A stretch of 64,000 nt of DNA from Paracoccus haematequi (GCA_945881965.1 CAMCVS010000005.1:62001-126000); one strand, 5' to 3'. Counted from the first letter of the stretch, positions 44,182-54,251 are shown. Made by a program: numbers and translations. The notes: generated by a model not told the origin, from the letters alone.

Positions 44182-45066
44182 ATGCGCCGCCTGATCCGGT
44201 TCGCCGTTGGTCTGGCGGTGCTTGGGATGATTGCGGGCTGGGTATTGACCCGGCCCGTGACCTTGGATGACAGCGTGTTCGCCGGAATAACCGGCGATGC
44301 GGCACGCGGCGAACCTGTGTTCTGGGCTGCGGGCTGTGCGTCCTGCCATACCGCGCCCAAGGTCGAAGAAGCCGATCGCCCGATCCTTGCCGGTGGGCAG
44401 GCTTTTGCCTCGCCCTTCGGGACGTTCTATGCGCCCAACATCTCGTCTGATCCGGCAGAGGGCATCGGCGGATGGTCGGTGATCCAGCTTGCCAATGCCA
44501 TGCAGCGCGGCGTGTCGCCGGATGGCGCGCATTATTACCCCGCCTTCCCCTATACCGCCTATCAGCATGTGACGCCGCAGGATGTGGCCGATCTGCATGC
44601 CTATCTCGCCACCCTGCCTGCGGACGCCACGCCATCGCGCCCGCATGATGTGGGCTTTCCGTTCAACATCCGCCGCGCTGTTGGCGGCTGGAAACTGTTG
44701 TTCCTGAACGCTGACTATGTGCTGGCCGACGCGCCCATGCCCGAGGTGGCGCGGGGCCGCTATCTGGTCGAGGCTTTGGGCCATTGCGCCGAATGTCACA
44801 CCCCGCGCAACGCGCTTGGGGCGCTGAATCGCGGGCAATGGCTGAAGGGCGCGCCGAACCCGTCCGGTCCGGGGCGCATCCCGGCGATTGATCCCGCCAG
44901 CCTGAAATGGGCAGAAAAGGACATCGCCTATTATCTGGAAACCGGGTTCACACCCGAGTTTGACAGCGCAGGCGGCCATATGGCGCGCGTGGTCGGCAAT
45001 TTCGCCCGTCTGACGCCGGAGGACCGGCAGGCGGTGGCGGCCTATCTCAAGGCGCTGCCGCGCTGA
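44182..45066 (+). CDS. Di-heme c-type cytochrome
   Basis: This 294-residue periplasmic or membrane-anchored cytochrome has an N-terminal hydrophobic anchor (residues 5-23). Its two heme motifs are C-A-S-C-H (52-56) and C-A-E-C-H (202-206). Each is followed by a Met-containing region that can supply the axial ligand. The layout resembles the cytochrome subunits of membrane alcohol and gluconate dehydrogenases, but no dehydrogenase gene is nearby. Directly behind cytochrome c', it may deliver electrons to it or take them from the quinone pool; this is inference. Confidence 0.9.
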   Translation: MRRLIRFAVGLAVLGMIAGWVLTRPVTLDDSVFAGITGDAARGEPVFWAAGCASCHTAPKVEEADRPILAGGQAFASPFGTFYAPNISSDPAEGIGGWSVIQLANAMQRGVSPDGAHYYPAFPYTAYQHVTPQDVADLHAYLATLPADATPSRPHDVGFPFNIRRAVGGWKLLFLNADYVLADAPMPEVARGRYLVEALGHCAECHTPRNALGALNRGQWLKGAPNPSGPGRIPAIDPASLKWAEKDIAYYLETGFTPEFDSAGGHMARVVGNFARLTPEDRQAVAAYLKALPR

Positions 45067-45069
45067 ACG

Positions 45070-45603
45070 TCAGGACGTCGGATTGGCGCAATCCGGGCGG
45101 TCGGTCGGCAGGGCTGCGGCCAGATCGGGCAGTGCCTCGGCCAGAGACGCCTCCGTCTTCAGCTTGCCGATGCCGTGCACAAACCAGCCGTCCCCTGCGG
45201 TGAAGAACAGAAACAGTGAACAGGTTTCCGGCAGGGCCGCCTCACCCTTCCGTTGTGCCTGTACCCGGAATGGCACCATCCCCCAGCGGAGGCCCTGCGC
45301 GTTGCTGCCAAACACCACGCGATCCGGCACCGGCTGATGGACTAGCATGTCCAGCATCGTCGCGGACAGCGCATAGCCCGCGCGCACCCGCTGATCCATG
45401 TCATCGGGGGCAAGCCCAAATTCCTGGGCAGACAGGGTGCGGATCGCGGGATGGGTGCGGGGCATCAGCCAGTCAATTCCGGCTTCTGCGCGAAACGCGT
45501 GCCCCAGATTTTCAGCCAGCGCCAGCACCTCGGCGTGCCACGCCTCTTGCGCCGTCACGGGCGCGGCCCATATCACCGCCGCCGCAAGCAGCCCCCGGAT
45601 CAA
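45070..45603 (-). CDS. Hypothetical exported protein coupled to lipA
   Basis: This 177-residue protein has no recognised domain. The first 18 residues look like a signal peptide ([10 protein letters not shown], then P-V-T-A-Q-E). A single Cys near residue 127 (P-E-T-C-S-L-F) and one at the end are too few for certain disulfides. It appears to use a TTG start at 45603 that overlaps the lipA stop (TTGA), implying translational coupling. The pattern of hydrophobic strands in the middle suggests a compact periplasmic fold. The function is unknown, and a link to lipoate is not supported by sequence. Confidence 0.65.
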   Translation of the reverse strand: MIRGLLAAAVIWAAPVTAQEAWHAEVLALAENLGHAFRAEAGIDWLMPRTHPAIRTLSAQEFGLAPDDMDQRVRAGYALSATMLDMLVHQPVPDRVVFGSNAQGLRWGMVPFRVQAQRKGEAALPETCSLFLFFTAGDGWFVHGIGKLKTEASLAEALPDLAAALPTDRPDCANPTS

Positions 45604-46580
45604 GCCCCGGCAACCTTGGCCAGCCGCGCCGCGCGCAGGCGCGCGAAGTCCTCGCCTGCGTGATAGGATGACCTGGTCAAGGGCGTGGCCGACACCATCA
45701 GGAACCCCTTGGCATAGGCTGCGGCCTGGAAGGCGGCAAATTCCTCGGGCGGGACGAACCGTGCCACCGCGTGATGTTTCGGCGTGGGTTGCAGGTATTG
45801 CCCGATGGTCAGGAAATCGACATCAGCGGCGCGCATGTCGTCCATCACTTGCCGGACGGCGGCGGGCTCTTCGCCCAGACCCACCATCAGGCCGGATTTG
45901 GTGAATATGGTCGCATCGAGTTCCTTGACGCGCTGCAACAGGCGCAAGGAATGGAAATAGCGCGCGCCGGGGCGGACCTCGGCATACAATCCCGGCACGG
46001 TTTCCAGATTGTGATTGAACACGTCAGGCCGCGCAGCAACCACGGTTTCCAGCGCGCTGGGGGGGCATTTCAGAAAATCGGGGGTCAGCACCTCGATCGT
46101 GGTGCCGGGTGCGCGGTGGCGGATGGCGCGGATGGTCTGGGCGAAATGCGCCGCACCGCCGTCGTCCAGATCGTCACGGTCAACGGATGTGACCACCACA
46201 TGCGCCAGCCCAAGTTTTGCCACCGCATCGGCCACGCGGCCGGGTTCGAACGCGTCCAGCGCCTGCGGCTTGCCGGTGGCGATGTTGCAAAAGGTGCAGC
46301 CGCGCGTGCAGATCTCGCCCATGATCATCATGGTGGCATGGCCCTGGGCCCAGCATTCGCCGGCATTGGGGCAACCCGCCTCTTCGCAGACAGTGACCAG
46401 CTTGTGCTCGCGGATGATGCGGGCGGTCTGGCGATAGCCCTCGGATGTGGGGGCCTTGACGCGAATCCACGCGGGTTTCTTCGGCTGCGGCTGGTCAGGG
46501 CGGTGCGCCTTTTCGGGGTGGCGCTGATCGGGGATTTTCAGGTCGCGCAAGGGCTTTCTCCTGTGACTTAGACCCGACAT
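45600..46580 (-). CDS. lipA: Lipoyl synthase
   Basis: This radical-SAM enzyme inserts two sulfurs into octanoyl groups on lipoyl domains, activating pyruvate, 2-oxoglutarate and branched-chain dehydrogenases and the glycine system (EC 2.8.1.8). In 326 residues it has the auxiliary-cluster motif [12 protein letters not shown] near 65, the radical-SAM C-T-R-G-C-T-F-C near 91 and the closing R-S-S-Y-H, whose serine ligates the auxiliary cluster. It would serve the fused E1 at 5304-7493 through its E2. The ATG at 46580 gives the typical N-terminal extension. Confidence 0.96.
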   Translation of the reverse strand: MSGLSHRRKPLRDLKIPDQRHPEKAHRPDQPQPKKPAWIRVKAPTSEGYRQTARIIREHKLVTVCEEAGCPNAGECWAQGHATMMIMGEICTRGCTFCNIATGKPQALDAFEPGRVADAVAKLGLAHVVVTSVDRDDLDDGGAAHFAQTIRAIRHRAPGTTIEVLTPDFLKCPPSALETVVAARPDVFNHNLETVPGLYAEVRPGARYFHSLRLLQRVKELDATIFTKSGLMVGLGEEPAAVRQVMDDMRAADVDFLTIGQYLQPTPKHHAVARFVPPEEFAAFQAAAYAKGFLMVSATPLTRSSYHAGEDFARLRAARLAKVAGA

Positions 46581-46679
46581 AGCACCCGTTGCGCGAAAAG
46601 GAAATTCCTCCTGCCCCTGCCGGTCCCTGCCCGCTATGCTGCGCCGACCGGGCCCAGCACCCCGGATCGCAAGGATGTC

Positions 46680-47375
46680 ATGCCCATACCCCGTCTTGAC
46701 CGCACACAGGAATTCCTCAAGCCCATCGTCTATGGCGGCAATGACGGCATCGTGACCACCTTTGCCATTGTCGCAGGCTTTGCCGGGGCCGGGGCCGAGG
46801 GCGCGGCGGGGGTGGGTGCGCTAGCGGTTCTGGTGTTCGGGCTGGCCAACCTGTTTGCCGATGTTGTGTCGATGAGGCTGGGCGAATTCCTGTCGGCCCG
46901 GTCCGCCGCAGACCTGCACGCCGCGCGCCACCGCGCCATTGCGGCGCGCCTCAGGACATCGCCTGCGGCCTCTGCCGCCGACCTTCAGGCGGTCTTGCAA
47001 CAGCGCGGCCTGACGCAGGACGACGCCGCCGCGGCGGTGCTTCCCCTGATGCGCGCCCCTGCCTCCGCGACGGCGCTGTTGCTGGCCTGGGGCGAAAACC
47101 TGCCCGACCCGGAAAACGACAATCCCGCCGTCAATGGTCTGGCGACCACCGCGGCCTTCATCGCCTTTGGTGCCCTGCCCCTGCTGCCCTATCTTTTGGG
47201 GCTGGCCGGGACGTGGGCCTTGCAGCTGTCGGTTGCCTTTTCGCTGCTTGCGCTGGGGCTGTTGCGCTGGCATGCAACCGGTGGTTCGCCCCTGCGCGCC
47301 ATAGCCGAAACCATGCTGGTCGGCAGCCTGTGCGGCCTGGTGGCCTTTGGCGTGGGCTGGCTGGTCGGGGCCTGA
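46680..47375 (+). CDS. VIT1/CCC1-family membrane transporter
   Basis: This 231-residue membrane protein belongs to the vacuolar iron transporter family, which moves iron or manganese. The first helix carries the hallmark [11 protein letters not shown] near residue 18. The second has [13 protein letters not shown] near 60, whose Asp, Met and Glu line the metal path. A cytoplasmic linker (75-150) and three more helices complete it. Metal specificity cannot be told. It converges on the DUF6456 gene and its start lies 99 bases after that of the divergent lipA. Confidence 0.9.
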   Translation: MPIPRLDRTQEFLKPIVYGGNDGIVTTFAIVAGFAGAGAEGAAGVGALAVLVFGLANLFADVVSMRLGEFLSARSAADLHAARHRAIAARLRTSPAASAADLQAVLQQRGLTQDDAAAAVLPLMRAPASATALLLAWGENLPDPENDNPAVNGLATTAAFIAFGALPLLPYLLGLAGTWALQLSVAFSLLALGLLRWHATGGSPLRAIAETMLVGSLCGLVAFGVGWLVGA

Positions 47376-47390
47376 GCCTCAGCCTGAACC

Positions 47391-48512
47391 TCAGCCGATC
47401 AGCGAGGCCTCGGGCCCCAACGCGCCATAGTGTCGCTGCAACCGGATCAGCGCGATGCGCAGCACCACCTTGCCCGACCGCGCGGCCCAGCCCAGATCAC
47501 GTTCGGCGGTTTCCAGCCCCTCCATCTGGCAACAGCAGCGCAGCGCAACATGGCCCAGCCCCGGCCCCAGATCGCACAGCGCGGCGGCAACCCGCGCGCG
47601 GGCTGCATCCGCACGACGCGGCGCGCCGCGCACGTGTTGGGGCAATGGCGCGCCCCCCAGCACCGCGTCCCAATCCACCGCCGCGCCGCCCGCCATCTGC
47701 GCCAGCGCGAAATCCTCGCGCAGCCGTTCGCCCGCGCGCAGTTGCGCCTCGGACAGAAACGGCGTGCCGTCCTTGTCGCGCCGCCGCGCCAGCGCCACGA
47801 GGGGCGATTCGGGTGCGCCATAGCGGTGCCCGCGCCGCGCGCTGTCGTCCTCATCGGCGTCCGGCAGGCCGGACATGAAGGGCATCTGTGCCTCGGCCAT
47901 GCCCATGGCACCCTGCCCACGCGCCGCGCGCGTTTCCGCCTGCGCCAGCATCGCCATCAGCGCGGCGCGGCCCAAGGCGCTGATCTGATAGCGCGCGATG
48001 CGGCCAGGATGCTGGCATGAGATCCAGTCCTTCAGCGCCATCGCCTCGGCCAGGGCGCGCGGCACCGTCATGTCACGCTGCCCGCCGTCGCGTACCACCA
48101 CCGCCATTTCCATATCCGCCGCCACCGCCAGCATGGTGCCGGGGTCGGCCAGGCGGCGCAACACGGGGGCGGCCTCGCGGCGCAGGCGGTCCTCGCTGGC
48201 CACCGCATTGGACGTGGCTTGTGTCTGTCCTTGCTGTTCGATCATCGTTTCACGCTCCTTCTGGCCGTCCGCCGCGATGCGGCTGCGGCGTTCCAGTGAC
48301 CCCAGCCGTTGCAGGGCCAATTCCACGAGAATATCGTCCCGGCGCAGTTCGATCCGCCGGATCTGCCGCAGCACGGTGGACGCATGACACCCCGCGCCAC
48401 GCGCCAAAGCCCGGATGGATTGCCCGCGCTCGGTATGCGCGAGGTAACGCGAGGCCGCCTCTGGCACCCATTCGGGAAACTGCGGTCCGGGCTGTGCTGG
48501 CAAACTCATCAT
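47391..48512 (-). CDS. DUF6456 protein with N-terminal HTH
   Basis: This 373-residue cytoplasmic protein is found in Rhodobacterales. The first 55 residues read as a helix-turn-helix (A-L-A-R-G-A-G-C-H-A-S-T-V-L-R-Q-I), so it may bind DNA. The C-terminal 140 residues match DUF6456 (S-P-L-V-A-L-A-R-R-R, then L-R-A-G-E-R-L-R-E-D-F, V-A-A-L-C-D-L-G-P-G-L-G). The mid part is charged and probably flexible. It is divergent from a DUF6477 gene and both may be co-controlled. Role: a putative transcription regulator of unknown targets. A GGGA ribosome site precedes the double ATG. Confidence 0.82.
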   Translation of the reverse strand: MMSLPAQPGPQFPEWVPEAASRYLAHTERGQSIRALARGAGCHASTVLRQIRRIELRRDDILVELALQRLGSLERRSRIAADGQKERETMIEQQGQTQATSNAVASEDRLRREAAPVLRRLADPGTMLAVAADMEMAVVVRDGGQRDMTVPRALAEAMALKDWISCQHPGRIARYQISALGRAALMAMLAQAETRAARGQGAMGMAEAQMPFMSGLPDADEDDSARRGHRYGAPESPLVALARRRDKDGTPFLSEAQLRAGERLREDFALAQMAGGAAVDWDAVLGGAPLPQHVRGAPRRADAARARVAAALCDLGPGLGHVALRCCCQMEGLETAERDLGWAARSGKVVLRIALIRLQRHYGALGPEASLIG

Positions 48513-48601
48513 CTGTTCCCTTTGATCTGGGCCAAACCCCGGCCTTCATTGTTACCCACAGGGTTATCCCCCGATTCACACACAACCATTACGGGAAATC
48601 C

Positions 48602-48617
48602 TTACTTGACCGTTAAC
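48602..48617. promoter_or_regulatory. Possible CtrA-type site between the DUF6456 and DUF6477 genes
   Basis: TTAC, seven bases, then TTAAC matches the alphaproteobacterial CtrA consensus TTAA-N7-TTAAC except at one position. It overlaps a perfect 10-base palindrome CCGTTAACGG (48610-48619). It lies 90 bases from the DUF6456 start and 141 from the DUF6477 start. Confidence 0.3.
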
Positions 48618-48758
48618 GGTTTCCACTTCGTCAACGATTGTTTCTGAAACCTAAACAATAGGATGACCCGGCGCGCGCTGGCACAGGGCGCGCGCGCAAC
48701 ACCCCACAGGGTTGTATTACCCCTTGGGATGTCATGAAGGACGGAAAGGATATCAACC

Positions 48759-49073
48759 ATGCGGGACTTGTTGCAGGTCATCAACGGGTTGCGGCGGCCG
48801 GGTCTGTTGCTGCGCGCCGCGCGCGCCGGGGCAGAGGCCTATAGCCGCGATGGCCATCTGCGGCGTTTGCTGGGGCCGGGGCGACCGCCTGCCAGCGGCG
48901 AGGCGCTGCGGCGGCTGTTGGCCGACGAGGATGATGTCGAGCGCTGCCGCCGCACCGGGCAACCCGGCTATTCGGCGGTGCGCCATGTCGATCTACTGAT
49001 CGCGATCATGGCCGAGGCGCGGATTTACCGCGCGATGACCGCCGGGGCCGATGTTTGCGCGCCTGCGGGTTAG
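48759..49073 (+). CDS. DUF6477 family protein
   Basis: This is a small 104-residue cytoplasmic protein of the DUF6477 family, characteristic of Rhodobacterales. It begins M-R-D-L-L-Q-V-I-N-G-L-R-R-P-G-L-L-L and is basic and helical, with R-R-L-L-G-P and a late H-V-D-L-L-I-A-I-M-A-E-A-R. No catalytic residues are evident. The ATG has a GGAAAGGA ribosome site. It is divergent from the DUF6456 gene, a pairing I associate with this order, and its stop overlaps the MttB-like gene tail-to-tail by 4 bases. Function unknown. Confidence 0.8.
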   Translation: MRDLLQVINGLRRPGLLLRAARAGAEAYSRDGHLRRLLGPGRPPASGEALRRLLADEDDVERCRRTGQPGYSAVRHVDLLIAIMAEARIYRAMTAGADVCAPAG

Positions 49074-50629
49074 ACGAAGGCGTCGGGCATCGACGCCTTG
49101 CGGGTGGCCACGAAATCCTCAAGCCCCTGCCGTATGCCGTCGTCCAAGGGCGGCGCGACAAAATCGGCCAGCATCTTGGTCACCCGCTCTCCCGCCAGCG
49201 CCATGGTGTCGCGGCTGCCTTCATCGGCCCAGGTTTCGAACGGTTTGTAATCGAACAGGTCCGACCGCCAGAACGCGGATTTGAAATTGGCCTGCGTATG
49301 CGCGCAGCCCAGGTAATGCCCGCCGGGGCCGACCTCGCGGATGGCGTCCAGCGCTTGCGCGTTGTCATCCACCGCGATCCCGCGCGCCATATGATGCAGG
49401 ATGCCCAACTGGTCGGCATCCATCACGAATTTCTCATAAGATGACACCAGCCCGCCTTCCAGCCAGCCGCAGGCATGCAGCATGAAGTTGACACCTGACA
49501 ACAATCCCATGTTCAGGCTGTTGGCGGATTCATAAGCTGCCTGCGCATCGGGCAGTTTCGACCCACAGAACGCGCCCGCCGACCGATATGGCAACCCCAT
49601 CCGCCGCGCCAACTGTCCCGCGCCATAGGTGATCAGGCTGGCCTCAGGCGTGCCAAATGTGGGCGCGCCCGAGTTCATGTCGATGGACGTCACAAAAGCG
49701 CCAAAGATCACCGGCGCGCCGGGGCGGACAAGCTGGGAATAGCCAATGCCCGCCAGCACCTCGGCCAACACCTGCGTCAGCGTGCCTGCGACCGACACCG
49801 GGGCCATCGCGCCACCAACGATAAAGGGGGATACGATTGCGGCCTGATTGTTCGCCGCATAAACCTCCAACGCGCCCATCATGGTGTCGTCAAAGGTCAT
49901 CGGCGAGTTGATGTTGATCAGCGACGTCATCACCGTGTTCGCCTGCACGAAATCGGCCCCGAACAGGATGGACGCCATATCGACCGAATCCTGCGCGCGG
50001 CTGGGTTCCGTCACCGACCCCATGAACGGCTTGTCTGACAAGGTCATATGCGCCAACAGCATGTCCAGATGGCGCTTGTTCACCGCGATATCCGTGGGTT
50101 CGCAGACCGTGCCGCCCGAATGGTGCAGCCATTTCGACATATAGGCCAGTTTCACGAAATTCTGGAAATCCGCGATGGTGGCATAGCGGCGGCCGCCCTT
50201 GGCGTCATGCACGAAGGGCGGGCCATAGACCGGGGCCAGCACAAGGTTCTTGCCGCCGACCTCAACAGAACGGGCCGGGTTGCGGGCGTGCTGGGTGTAG
50301 GATTTGGGGGCCGTCGCGCACAACTGCCGCGCCAGACCGCGCGGGATATGGACGCGCTCGCCGTCCACCTCGGCCCCGGCGGCCTTCCAGCGCGCCAGCG
50401 CGGCGGGATTGTTGACGAAATTCACCCCGATTTCCCACAGGATGGTTTCGGCATTCGCCTCGATGATCGCCAGCGCCTCGGAATTCAGCACCTCGAAATT
50501 CGGGATGTTGCGGCGGATGTAGCTGGCAGTTTCGAACGACACCGCACCGCGTTCCGCGCGCCGCACCGCACCACCGCCCCCGCGCACACGCCGGGTCGAG
50601 ATCTCTGGGGCTGCGTCTGTCAGGGTCAT
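49070..50629 (-). CDS. Trimethylamine/betaine methyltransferase family protein (MttB-like, no pyrrolysine)
   Basis: This 519-residue TIM-barrel protein is of the MttB superfamily, whose members move a methyl group from a quaternary or tertiary amine to a corrinoid protein. The frame has no internal stop, so it is a non-pyrrolysine member like glycine betaine methyltransferase MtgB. Recognisable parts are [11 protein letters not shown] near 60, H-A-R-N-P near 120, and the late [12 protein letters not shown]. The start at 50629 was set after the basic, glycine-rich leader; longer readings lack conservation. No corrinoid protein gene is next to it. It is divergent from a peptidase. Confidence 0.87.
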   Translation of the reverse strand: MTLTDAAPEISTRRVRGGGGAVRRAERGAVSFETASYIRRNIPNFEVLNSEALAIIEANAETILWEIGVNFVNNPAALARWKAAGAEVDGERVHIPRGLARQLCATAPKSYTQHARNPARSVEVGGKNLVLAPVYGPPFVHDAKGGRRYATIADFQNFVKLAYMSKWLHHSGGTVCEPTDIAVNKRHLDMLLAHMTLSDKPFMGSVTEPSRAQDSVDMASILFGADFVQANTVMTSLININSPMTFDDTMMGALEVYAANNQAAIVSPFIVGGAMAPVSVAGTLTQVLAEVLAGIGYSQLVRPGAPVIFGAFVTSIDMNSGAPTFGTPEASLITYGAGQLARRMGLPYRSAGAFCGSKLPDAQAAYESANSLNMGLLSGVNFMLHACGWLEGGLVSSYEKFVMDADQLGILHHMARGIAVDDNAQALDAIREVGPGGHYLGCAHTQANFKSAFWRSDLFDYKPFETWADEGSRDTMALAGERVTKMLADFVAPPLDDGIRQGLEDFVATRKASMPDAFV

Positions 50630-50805
50630 GGGGGGCTCCGGGCCGGATTGCGTTGGCTGCTGTGATAGCTGCAGCAGAGCACAGCCTTCGCCGCAATTCC
50701 GGCCTTTCTGGGACAAACGCGACATCGGTGGCCGGACCGCGACATTGCCGTCTGGTCTGCCGCCTTTTGCCATGCCAGCATGGCGCGGCATCGAAAGGAC
50801 TGCCC

Positions 50806-52182
50806 ATGCCCCGCAGCACTGCCATCGCCGCCGCCCGTGCCTTGTTTGATGACGGGCAGTTCACCGCGCGCCTCACGGACCTTGTGGCGATCCCGTCGGA
50901 AAGCCAGACGCCGGACGGCGCGCCGCATCTGCGCGCCTATCTGGATCACATCGCGCCCGCCTATCAGGCGGCCGGGTTCACCTGCGAGGTGGTGGAAAAC
51001 CCCGTTCCCGGCGCGCCGCCGCTGTTGCTGGCCGAACGGCACGAAGGCGCGGACCTGCCCACGGTGCTGACCTATGGCCATGGCGATGTGACCCGCGCGC
51101 AGACCGACCAGTGGCGCGCAGGGCTGACGCCGTTTCGTCTGACCACCGAGGGCGACCGGCTGTACGGGCGCGGCACGGCCGACAACAAGGGCCAGCATCT
51201 GATCAACCTGATGGCGCTGGAGGCGGTGATTGCCGTGCGCGGCAGCCTTGGGTTCAACGTCAAGCTCATGCTGGAGATGGGCGAGGAAACCGGGTCGCCC
51301 GGTCTGGCGGAAACTGCGCGGCGCTATCGCGACCGGCTGGCCGCTGATGTGCTGATCGCGTCCGACGGGCCGCGCCTGCAACCCGATGTGGCGACGATGT
51401 TCATGGGATCGCGCGGCGGGGTGAATTTCGACTTGGCGGTCGATCTGCGCGACGGCGCGCATCATTCGGGCAACTGGGGCGGGTTGCTGGCAGACCCCGC
51501 GATGATTCTTGCGCAGGCGCTGGCCACGATCACGGATGCGCGCGGGCAGATCCGGGTGCCGGATTGGCGGCCAACGTCCCTGACACCTGCCGTGCGCGCC
51601 GCGCTGAAGGGTCTGCCGATTGATGACCCCACGGGGCCTGCCATTGATCCTGACTGGGGCGAGACATCACTGTCGCCCGCCGAACGCGCCTTTGGCTGGA
51701 ACAGTTTCGCCATCCTCGCGATGACAGCCGGAAACCCGGATGCCCCGGTGAATGCCATCGCGGGGTCGGCGCGCGCCACCTGTCAGTTGCGGTTCGTGGT
51801 CGGCACGGACGCCGCGATGATCCTGCCCGCATTGCGCCGCCATCTGGATGCGCAGGGGTTCCCTCAGGTGCGGATCGTCGAACATGATCGCGGCTGGTTC
51901 CCGGCCACCCGCCTCGACCCGGACGCGCCCTGGGTGAGGTTTGTGGCGGCATCGCTGGAACGCAGCGCGGGGCGCGCGCCGCATGTTCTGCCCAATCTGG
52001 CGGGATCGCTGCCGAATGACGTGTTTGCCGACATCCTTGGCCTGCCCACCGTCTGGGTGCCGCACAGCTATCGCGCCTGTTCGCAACATGCGCCCGATGA
52101 ACATGTGCTGGCGCCGGTGTGCCGCGATGCGCTGGGGATCATGGCGGGGCTGTTCTGGGACATTGGCGATGGGGCGCCGTAG
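50806..52182 (+). CDS. M20 family metallopeptidase / deacylase
   Basis: This 458-residue cytoplasmic di-zinc hydrolase is related to dipeptidases and acetylornithine deacetylase. Metal and catalytic segments are visible: T-Y-G-H-G-D-V near 90, [10 protein letters not shown] near 122 (metal-binding Asp), the catalytic Glu pair M-G-E-E-T-G-S near 162, and a late C-S-Q-H-A-P-D-E-H. The Gly-rich dimerisation domain lies between. The substrate is not predicted. It is divergent from the MttB-like gene with a 176-base gap and may join it in amine or amide catabolism. The stop codon sits inside a long inverted repeat. Confidence 0.88.
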   Translation: MPRSTAIAAARALFDDGQFTARLTDLVAIPSESQTPDGAPHLRAYLDHIAPAYQAAGFTCEVVENPVPGAPPLLLAERHEGADLPTVLTYGHGDVTRAQTDQWRAGLTPFRLTTEGDRLYGRGTADNKGQHLINLMALEAVIAVRGSLGFNVKLMLEMGEETGSPGLAETARRYRDRLAADVLIASDGPRLQPDVATMFMGSRGGVNFDLAVDLRDGAHHSGNWGGLLADPAMILAQALATITDARGQIRVPDWRPTSLTPAVRAALKGLPIDDPTGPAIDPDWGETSLSPAERAFGWNSFAILAMTAGNPDAPVNAIAGSARATCQLRFVVGTDAAMILPALRRHLDAQGFPQVRIVEHDRGWFPATRLDPDAPWVRFVAASLERSAGRAPHVLPNLAGSLPNDVFADILGLPTVWVPHSYRACSQHAPDEHVLAPVCRDALGIMAGLFWDIGDGAP

Positions 52183-52245
52183 GGCGGCTGCTTGCAGCCG
52201 CCATGACTGTCAACGAACAAGGGCGGCTGCAAGCAGCCGCCCTAC
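52179..52245. repeat. Nested inverted repeat at the 3' end of the peptidase gene
   Basis: Two 24-base arms (52179-52202 and 52222-52245) are exact reverse complements around a 19-base spacer, and each arm is itself a near-perfect hairpin (GGCGGCTGC against GCAGCCGCC). The left arm contains the TAG stop of the upstream gene. It could be a REP/BIME-like element or a terminator without a U tract. Confidence 0.9.
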
Positions 52246-52299
52246 CAGAACGGCTACCCGCGATCTTGCGTCCGGCCCGCCCGCGCGTTAGCAACCGGC

Positions 52300-53856
52300 A
52301 TGACACATCATGACCGCCTTCTGATCATCGACTTCGGCAGCCAGGTGACGCAGCTGATCGCGCGTCGTCTGCGTGAATTGCGGGTCTATTGCGAAATCCA
52401 CCCCTATCAAAAGGTGACCGACGCCTTCCTGCGCGACTTCGCGCCCAAGGCGGTGATCCTGTCGGGCGGACCCGCGTCGGTGTTCAATGACGGCGCGCCG
52501 ATGCCGCCTGCGTCTGTGTTCACCCTCGGCGTGCCGATCCTTGGCATTTGCTATGGCCAGCAAGTGATGATGCATATCCTTGGTGGCCGCGTCGAACGCG
52601 GCCATGGCACCGCCGAGTTTGGCCGCGCCTATGTGACGCCTGCGGGCGGCGCGCTTGACCTTTTGGACGGCTGGTTCAACGCGGACCGCGAACAGGTCTG
52701 GATGAGCCATGGCGATCATGTATCCGCCATTGCGCCGGGGTTTGCGGTCTATGGCACCTCGCCCAATGCGCCCTTTGCCATCACCGCCGATCCCGCGCGC
52801 CGGTTCTATGCCGTGCAATTCCACCCCGAGGTGCACCACACCCCCAAGGGCGCGCAGTTGTATGCCAATTTCATCCGCCTTGCCGGGTTCAAGGGCGACT
52901 GGACCATGGGCGCCTACCGGGCAGAGGCGATTGCAAAGATCCGCGCGCAGGTGGGCGACAAAAAGGTGATCTGCGGTCTGTCGGGCGGGGTGGACAGTTC
53001 TGTGGCGGCCGTTCTGATCCATGAGGCCATCGGCGACAACCTGACCTGCGTGTTTGTGGATCATGGCCTCTTGCGGCAAGGCGAGGCCGACGAGGTCGTC
53101 ACCATGTTCCGCGACCATTACAATATCCCCTTGATCCATGCGCAGGAGGCAGACCTGTTTCTGGGCGCGCTGGACGGCGTCTCCGACCCCGAATTCAAGC
53201 GCAAGACCATCGGGCGGCTGTTCATTGACGTGTTCCAGCGCGAGGCGTCGCAGATCGAGGGGGCCGAGTTTCTGGCGCAAGGCACGCTTTACCCCGACGT
53301 GATCGAAAGCGTGTCGTTTTCGGGCGGGCCGTCCGTCACCATCAAATCCCACCACAACGTGGGCGGCCTGCCGGAAAAGATGGGGCTGAAGCTGGTCGAA
53401 CCGCTGCGCGAGTTGTTCAAGGACGAGGTGCGCGCGCTGGGGCGCGAATTGGGTCTGCCTGCCAGCTTTATCGGACGGCACCCCTTCCCCGGTCCGGGCC
53501 TTGCGATCCGCTGCCCCGGCGAGATCACGCGCGAAAAGCTGGCGATCCTGCGGCAGGCGGATGCCGTGTTCATCGACCAGATCCGCAGGCATGGCCTGTA
53601 TGATGACATCTGGCAGGCGTTTGTCGCGATCCTGCCGGTGCGCACAGTGGGCGTGATGGGCGACGGGCGCACCTATGATTTCGCCTGCGCCTTGCGGGCG
53701 GTCACTTCTGTCGATGGCATGACGGCGGATTATTATCCGTTCAGCCATGAATTTCTGGGCGAAACCGCCACCCGGATCATCAACGAGGTGCCGGGAATCA
53801 ATCGCGTGACCTATGATATTACGTCAAAGCCGCCCGGAACGATCGAGTGGGAATGA
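52300..53856 (+). CDS. guaA: GMP synthase (glutamine-hydrolysing)
   Basis: GuaA converts XMP to GMP with ATP and glutamine (EC 6.3.5.2). In 518 residues, the N-terminal class I amidotransferase (1-195) has the nucleophile G-I-C-Y-G-Q-Q near 85 and the His/Glu of H-P-E-V near 178. The ATP pyrophosphatase domain has S-G-G-V-D-S-S near 228, and the dimerisation domain ends P-P-G-T-I-E-W-E. All catalytic parts are intact. It begins 55 bases after a long inverted repeat, and no purine riboswitch is seen in its leader. Confidence 0.97.
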   Translation: MTHHDRLLIIDFGSQVTQLIARRLRELRVYCEIHPYQKVTDAFLRDFAPKAVILSGGPASVFNDGAPMPPASVFTLGVPILGICYGQQVMMHILGGRVERGHGTAEFGRAYVTPAGGALDLLDGWFNADREQVWMSHGDHVSAIAPGFAVYGTSPNAPFAITADPARRFYAVQFHPEVHHTPKGAQLYANFIRLAGFKGDWTMGAYRAEAIAKIRAQVGDKKVICGLSGGVDSSVAAVLIHEAIGDNLTCVFVDHGLLRQGEADEVVTMFRDHYNIPLIHAQEADLFLGALDGVSDPEFKRKTIGRLFIDVFQREASQIEGAEFLAQGTLYPDVIESVSFSGGPSVTIKSHHNVGGLPEKMGLKLVEPLRELFKDEVRALGRELGLPASFIGRHPFPGPGLAIRCPGEITREKLAILRQADAVFIDQIRRHGLYDDIWQAFVAILPVRTVGVMGDGRTYDFACALRAVTSVDGMTADYYPFSHEFLGETATRIINEVPGINRVTYDITSKPPGTIEWE

Positions 53857-54065
53857 TCGCCTGAATTGTTCGTTCGCCTATTACGCGAATAAAGATGTGA
53901 CTTTTATCTTTTTCGGCTCGTTTTTGTGGTTGTTATCTGCCGGTTTTGGGTTGTTAACGTATTGAGTCAAATTTGTTTGACATCATGCCGCGTTGCGGCA
54001 ACACATTAACGTGACAATTCTTGCCGTGACATATTGGAGGGCCCGTCCCTGACGGGTGAATACCT

Positions 54066-54251
54066 ATGACACTCAGGCTCTTCCGGTGCCATAGCTGTGG
54101 TCACCGCATGCGATTTTCAGGTCCGAACTGCGGGCGTTGCTATGCCCCCAAGTCTATTTTTCAGACCAGAGCCGTGGTTATTTTGCCGTTGATCGGCATC
54201 GTGGTTGGTCTTGGCTTGCTGGGATTGATCCTGTTTCTGGCGCCGGTGTGA
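54066..54251 (+). CDS. Zinc-ribbon membrane microprotein
   Basis: This is a 61-residue protein of unknown function. Cys8, Cys11, Cys22 and Cys25 form a rubredoxin-type zinc ribbon (C-H-S-C then C-G-R-C). A single transmembrane helix covers about residues 36-58. A layout of cytoplasmic zinc knuckle plus one helix suggests a membrane-tethered adaptor or regulator. Coding evidence is the well-formed motif and helix; there is no close ribosome site, though a GGTGA lies 9-10 bases upstream. A hairpin (CCCGTC/GACGGG, 54042-54056) precedes it. It stands alone between guaA and the first DMT gene, after a 209-base AT-rich leader. Confidence 0.6.
   Translation: MTLRLFRCHSCGHRMRFSGPNCGRCYAPKSIFQTRAVVILPLIGIVVGLGLLGLILFLAPV

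Noticed and set aside
48552-48575. DnaA-box-like sequence (TTACCCACA) as an origin
   Set aside because: A single imperfect box without clustering, AT-rich unwinding stretch or neighbouring replication genes.
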